From: Candidatus Saganbacteria bacterium
GTDB lineage: Bacteria; Margulisbacteria; WOR-1; XYC2-FULL-46-14
DNA length: 61,900 bases
Reading direction: 5' to 3'
NCBI GenBank assembly: GCA_013202975.1
Contig: JABMQY010000039.1
Span: forward strand, 1-61,900
Shown: positions 42,682-52,640 of the stretch, piece by piece
Numbering within the stretch: position 1 is the first letter of the stretch
How the letters are laid out: each line of letters opens with the position of its first letter
The notes under the pieces: model-generated
Databases searched by the model: none
Seen by the model: only the letters and a program-made list of their open reading frames with translations
Told to the model about the DNA's origin: nothing
Made by a program: the position numbers and the translations under genes

Positions 42682-44019
42682 ATGTTAGATCTTCCAATCG
42701 TATTCTTTGCAGTAGTCGGGATTTTTGTTATCCTATTGCTGCTGATTCACCCGCGATTTGGAGTATATTCTTTTTTACTTTTTGCACCTTTTAGCTATTA
42801 TTATGCTTTTTATGCGATTGATCCTGATACAACCGGGACTCTTTTGCAAAAAAGCACTAAGGATATTTTTATCCTGGTTGTCTACTTGTTTTGGATTTTT
42901 TACGTTTTGATAAGGAAACAGACGAAGTTTTCTGCATTCCAATCCACTTTTCTTATATTGATTTTTGTTTTTATTGCAATAATGCAGATGGTGCGAGGGA
43001 TACCTTCTTCTGCTTATGCTTCTGTAATTGGATTGCGAAATATGATCGAATTTGTGCCATTAGTTTTTTTGGTTCCATCCTTGTTTTTAGATATTAAAAG
43101 TATCAAGCGTATTGTGAGTTTATCATTTCTTTGTTGTCTTATTGTCTCCTTATTGGGAATATATGAGGTATACTTTAAGACAAAGTCATTCTTTGCTTTG
43201 ATTGATTTTAGAATTCATTCCACTTTGTATAATCCGAACAATTTGGCGATCTATTTGGCTATATTTTTGTTGATGCTGTTAGGCTTATATTTTAAGAAAA
43301 CTTATTTTGTCAATAAGAAACTATCGCAATTCCTGCTCCTTTTAATATTTGCCTGTATTGTTCTCACTTTTTCCCGCGGGGCAGTAGTGGGTCTATTTAT
43401 GGGCATGATATATTTGTTTGTTGTTAATAAGAAAAAGAAGCTTATTTTGGTGAGTATTCTTGTTTTTGTTCTAAGTATGCTATTGGTTAGCAATTATGTC
43501 GGGAAAGGAATCGACCGGTATAGAAAATATGCTCGAGGGGAGACTGATGCGTCTGTAACTGTTAGACTGGAAAATGTCAACTTAGGCTTACAAATGTTAG
43601 CAGATAAACCGCATTGGTTGTTTTTTGGGGCGGGGTTTGAAAAGGTTACTGGAGTTGCGGCTCAGGATAAGGATTCTGCCAATAGTAGTAAGACAAAGTG
43701 GGTAGGTAAATCTGATATTCCTGCAGACAATCATTATTTAGCCCTGCTGATGGGGGGAGGGATCTTTTCTTTGCTTATTTTTTGGGCAATTTTGATTTTT
43801 TTAATAAAAGAAACAAAGAAGTTATTATTTATAGCGGTTGATCCTTTTCTTGTGGGGGTATTGCAATCTATATGTGCGATTTTTATTTTATTTATGATTA
43901 CAGGTTTCTTTGGATCGACATGGTCATCTTTTCCTGCAAATTTTTATTTTTGGTTTTTTGTGGGAATTTTAATTTCAATAAAAATGATAATTAAAAAGGA
44001 GCAGGCGGTTAAGTGTTGA
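42682..44019 (+). CDS. O-antigen ligase/polymerase family membrane protein (WaaL/Wzy-like)
   Basis: This 445-residue protein has about twelve membrane segments. It carries the family's LTFSRGAVVGLF stretch before a loop with ARGETDASVTVRLENV and PADNHYLALLMGGGIFSLL, the D/H-N-x-YL motif in the long periplasmic loop region. Such proteins ligate glycans to lipid A-core or polymerise repeat units. With an ABC exporter also in the operon a ligase role is plausible. The start is ATG 42682, six bases after AGGAG; the TTG at 42676 is too close. Confidence 0.84.
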   Translation: MLDLPIVFFAVVGIFVILLLLIHPRFGVYSFLLFAPFSYYYAFYAIDPDTTGTLLQKSTKDIFILVVYLFWIFYVLIRKQTKFSAFQSTFLILIFVFIAIMQMVRGIPSSAYASVIGLRNMIEFVPLVFLVPSLFLDIKSIKRIVSLSFLCCLIVSLLGIYEVYFKTKSFFALIDFRIHSTLYNPNNLAIYLAIFLLMLLGLYFKKTYFVNKKLSQFLLLLIFACIVLTFSRGAVVGLFMGMIYLFVVNKKKKLILVSILVFVLSMLLVSNYVGKGIDRYRKYARGETDASVTVRLENVNLGLQMLADKPHWLFFGAGFEKVTGVAAQDKDSANSSKTKWVGKSDIPADNHYLALLMGGGIFSLLIFWAILIFLIKETKKLLFIAVDPFLVGVLQSICAIFILFMITGFFGSTWSSFPANFYFWFFVGILISIKMIIKKEQAVKC

Positions 44020-45929
44020 TCGTTCTACCTTTCATTTTTTTGACATTATTATTTCTTGTTTTGGTTCAAAGGTTTAATCTGGGTAAGAGGGATGGCTTTC
44101 TTTGGTCCGCTGTTGTTGCGGGGGTATGTTTGGTCTTTTTTGTTGAAATGTTAAGCCTTTTTTCTCGGTTAAATGCTATCTATCTTTCTCTTGCTTGGTC
44201 CTTGGCAGCTGTTATTTTGGTAATTATTCTAATAAGGCATAAAATAAGGCATAAAAAAAAGCTTCTATGTTTTGAAGCAATAAAGATTCCAGCTGGGTAT
44301 GTGGATAGAATAATGATTGTTCTTATCATAATAATTGTTCTAATTACCGTATTCCTTGCTCTTTTTTCGCCCCCCAATAATTATGATGCCATGACCTATC
44401 ATATGAGCAGAGTTGCTCATTGGATGCAGAATCATAATATAGAGCATTATCCGACCCATATAATAAGACAATTAATTATGCCTCCTATGGCCGAATTTAT
44501 GGTTTTGAACCTTCAAATTCTTTCCGGTAATGATTATTTTGCTAATTTTATTCAATGGCTTAGCATGATTGGCTCATTAATTATCGTTTCTCTCATTGCA
44601 AAAATATTGGGGGCCGATTATCGAGGACAGATATTTTCTGTCTTTATTGCGGCTACTATTCCCATGGGTATTATGCAGTCCTGCAGTACCCAGAATGATT
44701 ATGTAACCGCATTTTGGCTGCTTTGTTTTGTAGTTTTTATTCTTAAATATAGTTATGAGAAGGCCTTTGTTAATATTTTGGGATTGTCATTTGCGCTTGG
44801 TCTTGCAATCTTAACAAAGGGGGTGGTATATATTTATGCTTTTCCTTTTGGTCTATGGTTATTTTTTTTATTTGTAAGGCGAAAGAAATGGGGTTTTTGG
44901 AAGCCGCTGCTATTGCTTTTATTTGTTGTTTTCTTAATAAACTCTGGCCATTATACCAGGAATATTAAGCATTTTAATTCTGTTATTGGTCCTCCTACCG
45001 ATGTCTACCTGAATGAGGTTTTTTCAATAAAAAATACATCCTCCAATATTCTCAAATACTCTGCTTTAAATCTTAATACACCATTTGATGCTGCAAATAA
45101 AATTATATATAAAGGTGTTTCTGTTTTTCATAATATTTTAAATATAGACATTAACGATAGAAGAACCTCGGCATTTACTGAATTTAGTGTTATGGAATAT
45201 GCTCCGCATGAGGATCTTGTGGGAAATCCTCTGCATTGGCTTATAATATTATTTTCGGGGATATTTTTAATATCAAAAAGTAGGGACGCAAGATATCATA
45301 AGATGCTTATTTATTTTATTTTGGTTTTTAGTGGTTTTTTGATGTTTTTTATGGTCATCAAATACCAGCCATGGCTAAATCGATTGACCTTATCTATATT
45401 AATATTGTTTTCACCCGTTATTGGAGCCTTATTTGATAAGTTTCTATCTAAAAAGATCTTAGTGACAACTTTTGTGCTTTTATTGTTTATTGGAACATTG
45501 CCACTTTTGTTAGTCAATGTTAAGAAGCCCCTGATTCCGCCTCCTTTTGTTCCGGAAAAATATAAGTACTCAATTTTGTCTAAGCCCCGTGAGTTTTTTT
45601 ATTTTGCGGCAAAGCCGGAAACCTACGAGTGCTATAAAAAAGTAGTAAATATTGTTAAAGAGCGGGAATATCAACAAATTGGCTTGATAAAGATTGAAAA
45701 TGAGTATCCCCTTTGGATTTTGTTAAAAAACAGCAATATTAATTTTAGATTGGAACATATGGAAGTAGAGAACCCTTCAAAATCAATTCAAATAGATTTT
45801 TCACCTTCCGCCGTAATTGTAGTAGATCCAAATCCTGACATTGATCAAAAATATATAAGCATTTTTAAATATCATGAGATAATTGGTAGAGATAGTTCTG
45901 GTTTAGAAGTTAAATTATACGGTCGCTAG
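44013..45929 (+). CDS. Membrane glycosyltransferase, GT39/PMT-like (GT-C)
   Basis: The 638-residue protein has twelve or so membrane helices and a soluble C-terminal part (about 510-638). The first large loop has SPPNNYDAMTYHMSRVAHWMQN, the Asp-containing motif of bacterial GT39-type transferases that use polyprenyl-phosphate sugars in the periplasm. STQNDYVTAFW matches the second acidic element. It could add a side branch or modify lipid A or the glycan after export. The start is GTG 44013 inside the previous stop, with AAGGAG 11 bases away; TTG 44016 is possible. Confidence 0.84.
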   Translation: MLIVLPFIFLTLLFLVLVQRFNLGKRDGFLWSAVVAGVCLVFFVEMLSLFSRLNAIYLSLAWSLAAVILVIILIRHKIRHKKKLLCFEAIKIPAGYVDRIMIVLIIIIVLITVFLALFSPPNNYDAMTYHMSRVAHWMQNHNIEHYPTHIIRQLIMPPMAEFMVLNLQILSGNDYFANFIQWLSMIGSLIIVSLIAKILGADYRGQIFSVFIAATIPMGIMQSCSTQNDYVTAFWLLCFVVFILKYSYEKAFVNILGLSFALGLAILTKGVVYIYAFPFGLWLFFLFVRRKKWGFWKPLLLLLFVVFLINSGHYTRNIKHFNSVIGPPTDVYLNEVFSIKNTSSNILKYSALNLNTPFDAANKIIYKGVSVFHNILNIDINDRRTSAFTEFSVMEYAPHEDLVGNPLHWLIILFSGIFLISKSRDARYHKMLIYFILVFSGFLMFFMVIKYQPWLNRLTLSILILFSPVIGALFDKFLSKKILVTTFVLLLFIGTLPLLLVNVKKPLIPPPFVPEKYKYSILSKPREFFYFAAKPETYECYKKVVNIVKEREYQQIGLIKIENEYPLWILLKNSNINFRLEHMEVENPSKSIQIDFSPSAVIVVDPNPDIDQKYISIFKYHEIIGRDSSGLEVKLYGR

Positions 45930-45972
45930 TGCCTTTTCTGTCAGTGTGTTAAAATATTTAATGAGGGAAAAA

Positions 45973-46782
45973 ATGGACCAGCAAGAGTATCAAAGAATTG
46001 CTTCTATTAACAGGAAGGTTTATGATTCAAAAGCTAAACCAGAATTGCCCCCGTCCGGTCATAATGATTCAATTCTAGAAAGATTTTATAATAAGCAAAT
46101 ATCAGATATTTATAAATCTAAAGGCGATTCTCCCAGAGTGCTTGATATTGGCTCTGGAGAGGGGTTAATGACCCTCAAGTTGTTAGATCTTGGGGCAGAG
46201 GTTACTTCAGTTGATATTTCTAGTGAACAGCTTAAGATTTTAGGGAAGAGGTGTGCTAAATATAAATCCAAGCTAACAATCCGTTGTCAAGATGTTCTAG
46301 AGGCAATCAATTTACTTAAATCAGAAGAAAAACACTTTGATATTATTGTGGCTTTTTCGTTTTTGCACCATGTTCCTGACTATCTAAGCCTTATTAAGCA
46401 GAGTATTCCTCTTTTATCTCCTGGGGGGTATTTTGTTTCATTTGCTGATCCGATGAAATATGATTCCGTAGATAGTATGACTAAAATATTAAGCGCTTTT
46501 GGATATTATTCTTGTCGAATTCTGAGGGGAGATATTCTGGCTGGCATAAAACGTCTTTTCCGTCGCTCCAGAGGGATCTATTTAGATAATCCGGAAGACA
46601 ATTGTGAATATCATGTTATACGTCAGGGGGTTGATCAGAATGCCATTTCGAAATTATTAACCGGGTTGGGATTTGATTGTCAAATCAAACCCTATTTCGG
46701 GGCACTCTTCCAGCCTGTGCAGTTTTTAGGATCTAAATTGAACAGGAAAAATGTTTTTGCCATTATTGCAAAAAAGCAATGA
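45973..46782 (+). CDS. Class I SAM-dependent methyltransferase
   Basis: This 269-residue protein is a SAM methyltransferase: RVLDIGSGEGLMTLKLL (motif I), VTSVDISSEQLKIL (motif II), FDIIVAFSFLHHVPDYLSLI and LLSPGGYFVSFADP. A C-terminal extension (Arg-rich, CEYHVIRQGVD) looks like UbiE/Coq-type relatives but names no substrate. The start is ATG 45973, preceded by GAGGG five bases away; the track's GTG start at 45946 lacks a site. The 43-base gap before it has no clear promoter. Confidence 0.86.
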   Translation: MDQQEYQRIASINRKVYDSKAKPELPPSGHNDSILERFYNKQISDIYKSKGDSPRVLDIGSGEGLMTLKLLDLGAEVTSVDISSEQLKILGKRCAKYKSKLTIRCQDVLEAINLLKSEEKHFDIIVAFSFLHHVPDYLSLIKQSIPLLSPGGYFVSFADPMKYDSVDSMTKILSAFGYYSCRILRGDILAGIKRLFRRSRGIYLDNPEDNCEYHVIRQGVDQNAISKLLTGLGFDCQIKPYFGALFQPVQFLGSKLNRKNVFAIIAKKQ

Positions 46783-47912
46783 GAATTTTATTTATTACAA
46801 CTTCGTTGTCGGTTTTGGAGGGTGGGCCCTTTACCTATCTCTTGAATCTTTCAAATTATTTGTCAAATTCGGGCCATAAAGTCTCAATTTTTACTTTAAA
46901 TAAGAATTACGATCCAGCAGTTGCTAAGTTATTTCCAAATATTAAGATTAGAACCTTTGCCTATATGAAAGGCCGAATCTTTTTTTCTCCAATTATGAAA
47001 AGGGTATTAACTTCTGAGATCAAAAATTTTGACATAGTCCACCTTAATAATTACTGGGGGTATCAGAATATTATTGCAAGCAACCTTGCAAATAAACACC
47101 ATATCCCGTATGTAATAACTTTGCATGGGACATTGCCTATAATGATGTCCAGTCGCATATTTAAGACCTGTTTTCATCTGTTTTTTGGCCGAAAGATTTT
47201 AAGGAATGCCGCAAAAGTTATTGCGGTAAGCCCGTTTGAGGTAGACCAGATAAAATCAAGAAAAGTTGATTATAATAACATTATTTTTATTCCGCTGGTG
47301 GTTTTGCCTCAAAAAAACCATAAAGATAAAATGGGGATATTTCGGCAAAGATTCAAAATTGATGCCAAAGAAAAAATAGTACTATTTTTGGCAAGGATCC
47401 ATCCGATAAAAGGGCTGGAAATTCTGCTCAGGGCTTTTGCTATACTGGCAAAAGAAAATAGTAATGTGCGTTTGGTGGTTGCTGGTCCGGACGAGGGATA
47501 TCTGGATGAAGCAAAAAAACTAATTGAAGACCTTGATATATATAGCAAAGTTATTTTTACCGGTTACCTGGATGGGGAGGATAAGCATCAGGCTTATCTC
47601 GAATCTGATGTTTTTGTTTTACCCTCAAAGTATGAGATATTTGGGACAACCGTTCTTGAGGCTTGGGATTGTAGGATCCCGGTTATAATTACTGATAGAA
47701 ATGGAATTGCCGCTATTGTAGCTGAAAATGAAGCGGGGGCAGTAATTCCATATGATTCCGAGGCATTATCTGAGGCATTAAAGAATCTTTTGTCTGATAA
47801 TAAATTAAGGATGAGATATATTCAACAGGGGAGTAAGGTACTTCAGGAGAAGTTTTCCTTTAATAAGGTTATGGAGCAGTATGAGAAGATGTATAAGGAG
47901 GCTTTATCTTGA
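46779..47912 (+). CDS. Glycosyltransferase family 4
   Basis: This 377-residue GT-B enzyme has GGPFTYLLNLSNYLSNSGHKVSIF, IVHLNNYWGYQN, HIPYVITLHGTLP (acceptor side), KIVLFLARIHPIKGLEILLRAF, and the E-x7-E segment SKYEIFGTTVLEAWDCRIPVI. It is soluble with basic surface patches. It begins ATGA over the methyltransferase stop and ends TTGA over the radical SAM gene, so the three are coupled. Confidence 0.9.
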   Translation: MRILFITTSLSVLEGGPFTYLLNLSNYLSNSGHKVSIFTLNKNYDPAVAKLFPNIKIRTFAYMKGRIFFSPIMKRVLTSEIKNFDIVHLNNYWGYQNIIASNLANKHHIPYVITLHGTLPIMMSSRIFKTCFHLFFGRKILRNAAKVIAVSPFEVDQIKSRKVDYNNIIFIPLVVLPQKNHKDKMGIFRQRFKIDAKEKIVLFLARIHPIKGLEILLRAFAILAKENSNVRLVVAGPDEGYLDEAKKLIEDLDIYSKVIFTGYLDGEDKHQAYLESDVFVLPSKYEIFGTTVLEAWDCRIPVIITDRNGIAAIVAENEAGAVIPYDSEALSEALKNLLSDNKLRMRYIQQGSKVLQEKFSFNKVMEQYEKMYKEALS

Positions 47913-49408
47913 CGAGCCAGCTAAAGAAAATTCTGCTGATAGAACCGCCATTTTACAGATTATTCAATGAAAAGTTTTCCCTTGACAGATATCCTCTTTC
48001 ATTAGGGTATTTGGCCGGAGAGATAAAGAAAAAATCAGATTGGGGTGTAATGGTTTATAATGCTGATTTTTGTAAGCAAAGTGAAATGATTAAGGTTTCG
48101 TTTTTAACAGGCAAGGGTTTTGATAACTATCTCGAGTGCTTAAAGGATATATCAAAGAAAATATGGGAAGAGGTAAGGTCTGTTATTTTAGATTTTAGCC
48201 CGGATGTTGTTGCGATTTCTGTTAAATCCCAGAATTTTTCTTCCGCAGCTATGGTTGCGAGGATTGCAAAAGAGATCAATAAGGAAATTAAGGTTATTGT
48301 TGGGGGGCCTCATCCTTCCATGGTAGGGGCAGACGTTCTAAAATCCCCGTTCTTTGATATATCTGTCAAAGGTGAGGGTGAGATTACTATTGTTGAATTA
48401 CTCAAGGCAATAGAACAGCAATCTGGATTAAATTCTATTTTGGGTATAGTTTATAGGGAAGGGGACCAGATCATCGAAAATGGGTCAAGGGAATTTATTA
48501 ATAAATTGGATTCTCTTGGCTTTCCTCACATAACTGCTCCCGAAGTATTAAGAGACTATCAGTATTATCCTATAACAGCCTTTAGAAATATTTTTGCAGC
48601 TCGAGGGTGTCCCTTTCGCTGTATTTTTTGCGGATCTCATAAGATTTGGAGCCGCAAAGTTAGGTTCCGTTCTGTTGAAAATGTAATTGCAGAAATCAAG
48701 AGTCTTCAGAAAATAGGATTAAAATCGATTCATTTTGATGATGATACTTTTGGCATAAAAAAACCGCACATAAATAGCCTTTGTAATGCGATTATTTCCC
48801 AATGTGGAGGGCTCAAATTTAGTTGTGAAATTCATGTAAGGCTGGTTGATGATGCAACAATATCCCTAATGAAAAAAGCTGGGTGCTACCAGATCCAATT
48901 AGGGATTGAATCGGGCAGTGATAGGGTATTAAATGAAATAAATAAGAATATTACAATTGACCAGGCGCTAAAAGCTTGCCGGTTGATTAAAAAGCATGGA
49001 ATTGAGCTTATAACCTTCTTCATGGTCGGTTTTCCACAGGAAACAGAGGAGAGCTTACGGGAGACTATTTTGGCGATGGGGAGGGTTAATTGTGATTCAT
49101 TGATTTATAGCATTTTTACCCCATATCCTGGAACTGAGGTCTTTGAAATATGTAAGAGGGAGGGCTTGATCAGGGATGATTATGATGTCTCTCTGTATAA
49201 CCACCAGAGCCCGGCCAATTGTTTTGTGAAGAATATAAAACCAGAAAGATTCAGAGAAATGGTAAAGGATGTAGAAAAAATGATAGACAGGAGAAATTTT
49301 TTCAAAAGGATCCGAAGAAGGTTTTCTTTTGATACTTTGTGGAAATTACAGGAGCTGGGAATAATGAGGACTATTCAGAAAGGGATGGGAATGTTGTTTG
49401 GTAAATGA
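47909..49408 (+). CDS. Cobalamin-binding-domain radical SAM enzyme (class B-like)
   Basis: This 499-residue protein has an N-terminal B12-binding-like Rossmann domain (IEPPFYRLF, VVAISVKSQNFSSA, VIVGGPHPSMVG at about 129-138). The radical SAM core follows, with the cluster Cys at 234, 238 and 241 (CPFRCIFC), SIHFDDDTF, QLGIESGSDRVL and FFMVGFPQETEES. Such enzymes methylate unreactive carbons or rearrange substrates; family members also occur in polysaccharide loci. The B12-binding part lacks the DxHxxG motif I could look for, so cobalamin may bind base-off without a protein His. TTG start, AAGGAG eight bases upstream. Confidence 0.88.
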   Translation: MTSQLKKILLIEPPFYRLFNEKFSLDRYPLSLGYLAGEIKKKSDWGVMVYNADFCKQSEMIKVSFLTGKGFDNYLECLKDISKKIWEEVRSVILDFSPDVVAISVKSQNFSSAAMVARIAKEINKEIKVIVGGPHPSMVGADVLKSPFFDISVKGEGEITIVELLKAIEQQSGLNSILGIVYREGDQIIENGSREFINKLDSLGFPHITAPEVLRDYQYYPITAFRNIFAARGCPFRCIFCGSHKIWSRKVRFRSVENVIAEIKSLQKIGLKSIHFDDDTFGIKKPHINSLCNAIISQCGGLKFSCEIHVRLVDDATISLMKKAGCYQIQLGIESGSDRVLNEINKNITIDQALKACRLIKKHGIELITFFMVGFPQETEESLRETILAMGRVNCDSLIYSIFTPYPGTEVFEICKREGLIRDDYDVSLYNHQSPANCFVKNIKPERFREMVKDVEKMIDRRNFFKRIRRRFSFDTLWKLQELGIMRTIQKGMGMLFGK

Positions 49409-50553
49409 TTTGTGATGATATGAAACAAAGAACAAAAGAAAAAGATATAGATGAAAAATTAATGCGAAGGTTTAAATGGGAGGCTTCTCATTCTGATCTT
49501 TCAAGCCAAGATTTTATTGGTATGCAGAAGTTGGCACAAGTCAACTGGGGCAATGAGTCTGATCTTTCTAGCCGGGAATTTTTAAATTGGCAGTATCTGG
49601 ATAATCCTGCTGGCAAAGCAATTGTTTGGCTGGCAAAAGAAAATGATAATAATACGATTGTTGGGCAAGTCGTTTTTTTGCCAATGCGTTTTAATTTCCG
49701 TGGGAAAGAAATTCTTGGTGCTTGTGCCGCAAATGTTCTCATTGATGTTAAATTTCGAAATAAAGGGGTTTTTGCAATATTGGCAAGGAAAGCAGTTGCA
49801 CAGATAAAAAATTCATCAATTAAGTTTATTTATGGTTTGCCTAATAACTTAGCTTTCCCAACCTGGATAAAGCGGGTTGGTTTTAGGAACCTGGGAGTTA
49901 TTCCTGACCTAATTTATGTTTTAAATTTTGAAAAGCTGCTTCAGTCCAAATTTTGCAATAATATATTAAAAAAAATGCTGGTCTTATTGGGGAAGGCTTA
50001 TTATTTGAATCTAATGCCCGGTAAAGATCCTAACTATAATGTTTATAATCTAACTGCTTTTGATGAAAAGATAGATAATTTGTGGAAGAAAGGTCATTTA
50101 TGCTCTGATTCCATTTGTGTGCGTCGAAAAGATTATTTGAATTGGCGTTATTTCTCATGCCCGACCCGAGATTACAAAATTCTTGCTGTTAATTTTAGGG
50201 GGGAGTTACAGGCTTATGTTGTCTTACGAATTGTTACTGATTCTAGCCTGAAGGTTGGTTGGATTGTGGATTTGTTTTCAAGCTCAACAAGGATTGGGTC
50301 AAGAGGGATGGGGATATTAATTAATGCAGCTATTGACCACTTTAGAGGGAATGGTGTTGATATTGTTAGATCTATAGTTTCAAGGGGGTCTCGGGGGTTC
50401 TGTTCTCTAAGGAAGAATCGTTTTCTTCCAGTGCCCAAATTTTTAAAAAAATGGCAGACCGAAATAATTTTACATCCTCTTTTGGGCGAAATGGATGTAG
50501 CTGAATCATTAAATAATTATTATTTTACCCTTGGGGATAACGATGCAATCTAG
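49405..50553 (+). CDS. GNAT-superfamily N-acetyltransferase
   Basis: This 382-residue protein has an N-terminal GNAT fold: IVGQVVFLPMRF, ANVLIDVKFRNKGVFAILARKA (acetyl-CoA loop, R-x-K-G-V/F) and FIYGLPNNLAFPTWIKRVGF. A second related half appears after about residue 220 (SICVRRKDYLNWRYFSCP, GMGILINAAIDHF), typical of the double-GNAT arrangement in exopolysaccharide loci. It may acetylate an amino sugar or, like FemX/BioF types, transfer an amino acid. It overlaps the radical SAM stop by four bases and so may act on the same product. Confidence 0.78.
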   Translation: MICDDMKQRTKEKDIDEKLMRRFKWEASHSDLSSQDFIGMQKLAQVNWGNESDLSSREFLNWQYLDNPAGKAIVWLAKENDNNTIVGQVVFLPMRFNFRGKEILGACAANVLIDVKFRNKGVFAILARKAVAQIKNSSIKFIYGLPNNLAFPTWIKRVGFRNLGVIPDLIYVLNFEKLLQSKFCNNILKKMLVLLGKAYYLNLMPGKDPNYNVYNLTAFDEKIDNLWKKGHLCSDSICVRRKDYLNWRYFSCPTRDYKILAVNFRGELQAYVVLRIVTDSSLKVGWIVDLFSSSTRIGSRGMGILINAAIDHFRGNGVDIVRSIVSRGSRGFCSLRKNRFLPVPKFLKKWQTEIILHPLLGEMDVAESLNNYYFTLGDNDAI

Positions 50554-50576
50554 TTATTCTGTATGCTAGTTATATT

Positions 50577-51416
50577 ATGAAGTACATAAAGCGTCTTGTC
50601 AGTATTATTTTTTATTATAGCGGTTTGTGCTTTATTCTTATATCCCTTGTGAACATGCTGAGAAAAAGGAAGCGGTTATTAATTTTAATGTATCACGGAG
50701 TAGGGGATAAGAGTTTAAACATTGACGACAACCTCCCTTTAGATGAATTTAGGCAGCAAATAGAGTATTTGAATCAAAAATACAAAATTATTGCTTTTGA
50801 TCAGGCGGTCGAGTATTTAAAAAGCAATAATCGTATATTTGATAAGCCGCTTGCTGTTTTAACCTTTGATGATGCATATCAGAGTATCTATGACAATGTT
50901 TATCCATTGTTGAGAGAAAAAAAAATACCTGTGACAATTTTTGTGCCGGTCTCTTTTGTCGGCCAGCCGGGTAAATGGCTTAGGGAAGAACAGGTTGATG
51001 GTAGGATAATGGATTGGGATATGATCAATGAGCTTTCTCGCGATAATATGATTACAATTGGATCTCACGCAATGCGACATTTAAAGCTTTCTTTATTAGG
51101 GATTGAGGAAATGCGGGATGAATTGCTAAAATCAAAAACAATCTTGGAGGATAAGCTTAAAAAGAAAGTTGAATATTTTTGTTATCCTTACGGCCAGGTG
51201 GCCGAATGCTCTGCTTTGATTATTGGCGAGGTCAAAAAGTGTGGCTATTCTGCTGCCTGTTCAACAATTTGGGGGACACATTCTTCTGCTCAAAATCTTT
51301 TTGCCCTGCGAAGAATAAGGGTTGATTATCATGATTCATTCTTTGATTTCAAATTAAAAACAAAAGGGGCCTTTGACTGGCTGGAGTTTTTTCATTTATT
51401 AAAGAGGAGAAGTTGA
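50577..51416 (+). CDS. Membrane-anchored polysaccharide deacetylase (NodB domain)
   Basis: The protein has 279 residues with an N-terminal signal anchor (about 8-27, IIFYYSGLCFILISLV). A NodB-type domain follows: LILMYHGVGD, VLTFDDAYQ (metal Asp at about 98-99), SHAMRHLKLS (metal His pair) and FCYPYGQV. It would remove N- or O-acetyl groups from a glycan on the periplasmic side. It is preceded by a 23-base gap with no Shine-Dalgarno. TATGCT (50562-50567) could be a weak -10 box, but no -35 is visible. ATGA overlap with the next gene. Confidence 0.88.
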   Translation: MKYIKRLVSIIFYYSGLCFILISLVNMLRKRKRLLILMYHGVGDKSLNIDDNLPLDEFRQQIEYLNQKYKIIAFDQAVEYLKSNNRIFDKPLAVLTFDDAYQSIYDNVYPLLREKKIPVTIFVPVSFVGQPGKWLREEQVDGRIMDWDMINELSRDNMITIGSHAMRHLKLSLLGIEEMRDELLKSKTILEDKLKKKVEYFCYPYGQVAECSALIIGEVKKCGYSAACSTIWGTHSSAQNLFALRRIRVDYHDSFFDFKLKTKGAFDWLEFFHLLKRRS

Positions 51417-52630
51417 TGCATATCTTGCTTTTAACAGAAGCTTTCCCTCCTGAAACAAAATCAAACTCAACTCTTTTCTTTGAGCTGGCAGAATCACTTG
51501 TGAAAAAAGGACATCAGGTCTCCGTTGTTACCCGAATGCCGCGGCAGAGTATTGCGGATGGGATAGAGCAAAAAGCGATTCTATCAGAGGAAAAAATGTT
51601 TGGAATCGATGTTTTTCGCTGTATTATGCCTCCATTAATCAAGGATGTCCCGTTAATCAGAGGCTTTGAGCATTTTTTGACCGCCTTTATCTTTTTTCTC
51701 AAAGCTCAAAAGGTGAAAAGTTTTGACCTTATTCTGGTTTATTCGCCTCCGCTTCCTTTGGGCATTTCCGGGTATTTGTTGGGAAGGATTAGAAAAAGAC
51801 CTGTAATTGTTAATATCCAGGATCCTTATCCCGAGACAGTTATTTCTCTAGGCTTATTAAAAAACAAATTATTAATAAAAATTGCTAGGTTAATGGAAAG
51901 GTTTGTTTATAAAAAAGCAGACCTTATTACAGTCCACTCGGAAGGAAACAAGGATTATGTGATAGAAAAGGGGGCCGACAGAAAAAAAACGGAAGTACTT
52001 TATAATTGGGTTGATACGGAGTTGATTATGCCAGGACCCAAAATAAATGAATTTAGTAAAAAATATGATTTGGCGGATAAGTTTGTAGTCTCGTTTGCCG
52101 GAACAATGGGTTTTGCCCAGGGACTAGATGTTATCATTGATGCAGCAAATATCTTGAAAGAAAACAAGAAAATTCTGTTTGTTGTTGTTGGTGACGGAGT
52201 AAAAAAGGAAGGTTTAGTCAGTCGAGCGAAGAGTTTGGGGTTGATAAATATCCTTTTTCTTCCCTTGCAGCCGGTCAGCGTTTATCCAAAAATTCTTAAT
52301 GCTTCTGATATCTGCCTGATTACTCTAAGCAAGGAGCTTGCCACCCCGGTTATTCCGGGCAAGCTTTCTTCTATAATGGCTTCCGGCCGGCCTTTGATTG
52401 CCAGTCTTCCAGAAATAAGTGATGCCCGAAAAATTATCTCTGATTCCAATTGCGGCATCTGTGTCAGGCCGCAGGATCCAGCTGATCTTGCAAAGGCAAT
52501 TCTTAAGTTATATAATGATAAGAAGCTTTGTGAGCAAATGGGTAGGAATGGAAGGATGGCTGCTGAAAGAATATTTTCCCGCCAAGCAATTCTTTCAAAA
52601 TATGAGTCCATAATGAAATCCCTTTTGTAA
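51413..52630 (+). CDS. Glycosyltransferase family 4 (WbuB-like)
   Basis: This 405-residue GT-B enzyme resembles the WbuB/FucNAc-transferase group: ILLLTEAFPPETKSNSTLFFELAESLVKKGHQVSVVTRMP, IVNIQDPYPETVISLG, KKADLITVHSEGNKDYVIEKGA, VSFAGTMGFAQGLDVIIDAA and TPVIPGKLSSIMASGRPLIASL. The N-terminal form and its position just before the CapE/F/G trio make UDP-L-FucNAc its likely donor, as in E. coli O26 WbuB. That donor assignment is inferred from context. Good ATGA overlap start. Confidence 0.88.
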   Translation: MMHILLLTEAFPPETKSNSTLFFELAESLVKKGHQVSVVTRMPRQSIADGIEQKAILSEEKMFGIDVFRCIMPPLIKDVPLIRGFEHFLTAFIFFLKAQKVKSFDLILVYSPPLPLGISGYLLGRIRKRPVIVNIQDPYPETVISLGLLKNKLLIKIARLMERFVYKKADLITVHSEGNKDYVIEKGADRKKTEVLYNWVDTELIMPGPKINEFSKKYDLADKFVVSFAGTMGFAQGLDVIIDAANILKENKKILFVVVGDGVKKEGLVSRAKSLGLINILFLPLQPVSVYPKILNASDICLITLSKELATPVIPGKLSSIMASGRPLIASLPEISDARKIISDSNCGICVRPQDPADLAKAILKLYNDKKLCEQMGRNGRMAAERIFSRQAILSKYESIMKSLL

Positions 52631-52640
52631 GGAAAAATAT

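Noticed and set aside
50562-50576. Internal promoter before the polysaccharide deacetylase (TATGCT or TATATT)
   Set aside because: TATATT abuts the ATG, TATGCT has no -35 partner at 15-18 bases, and the gap is only 23 bases.
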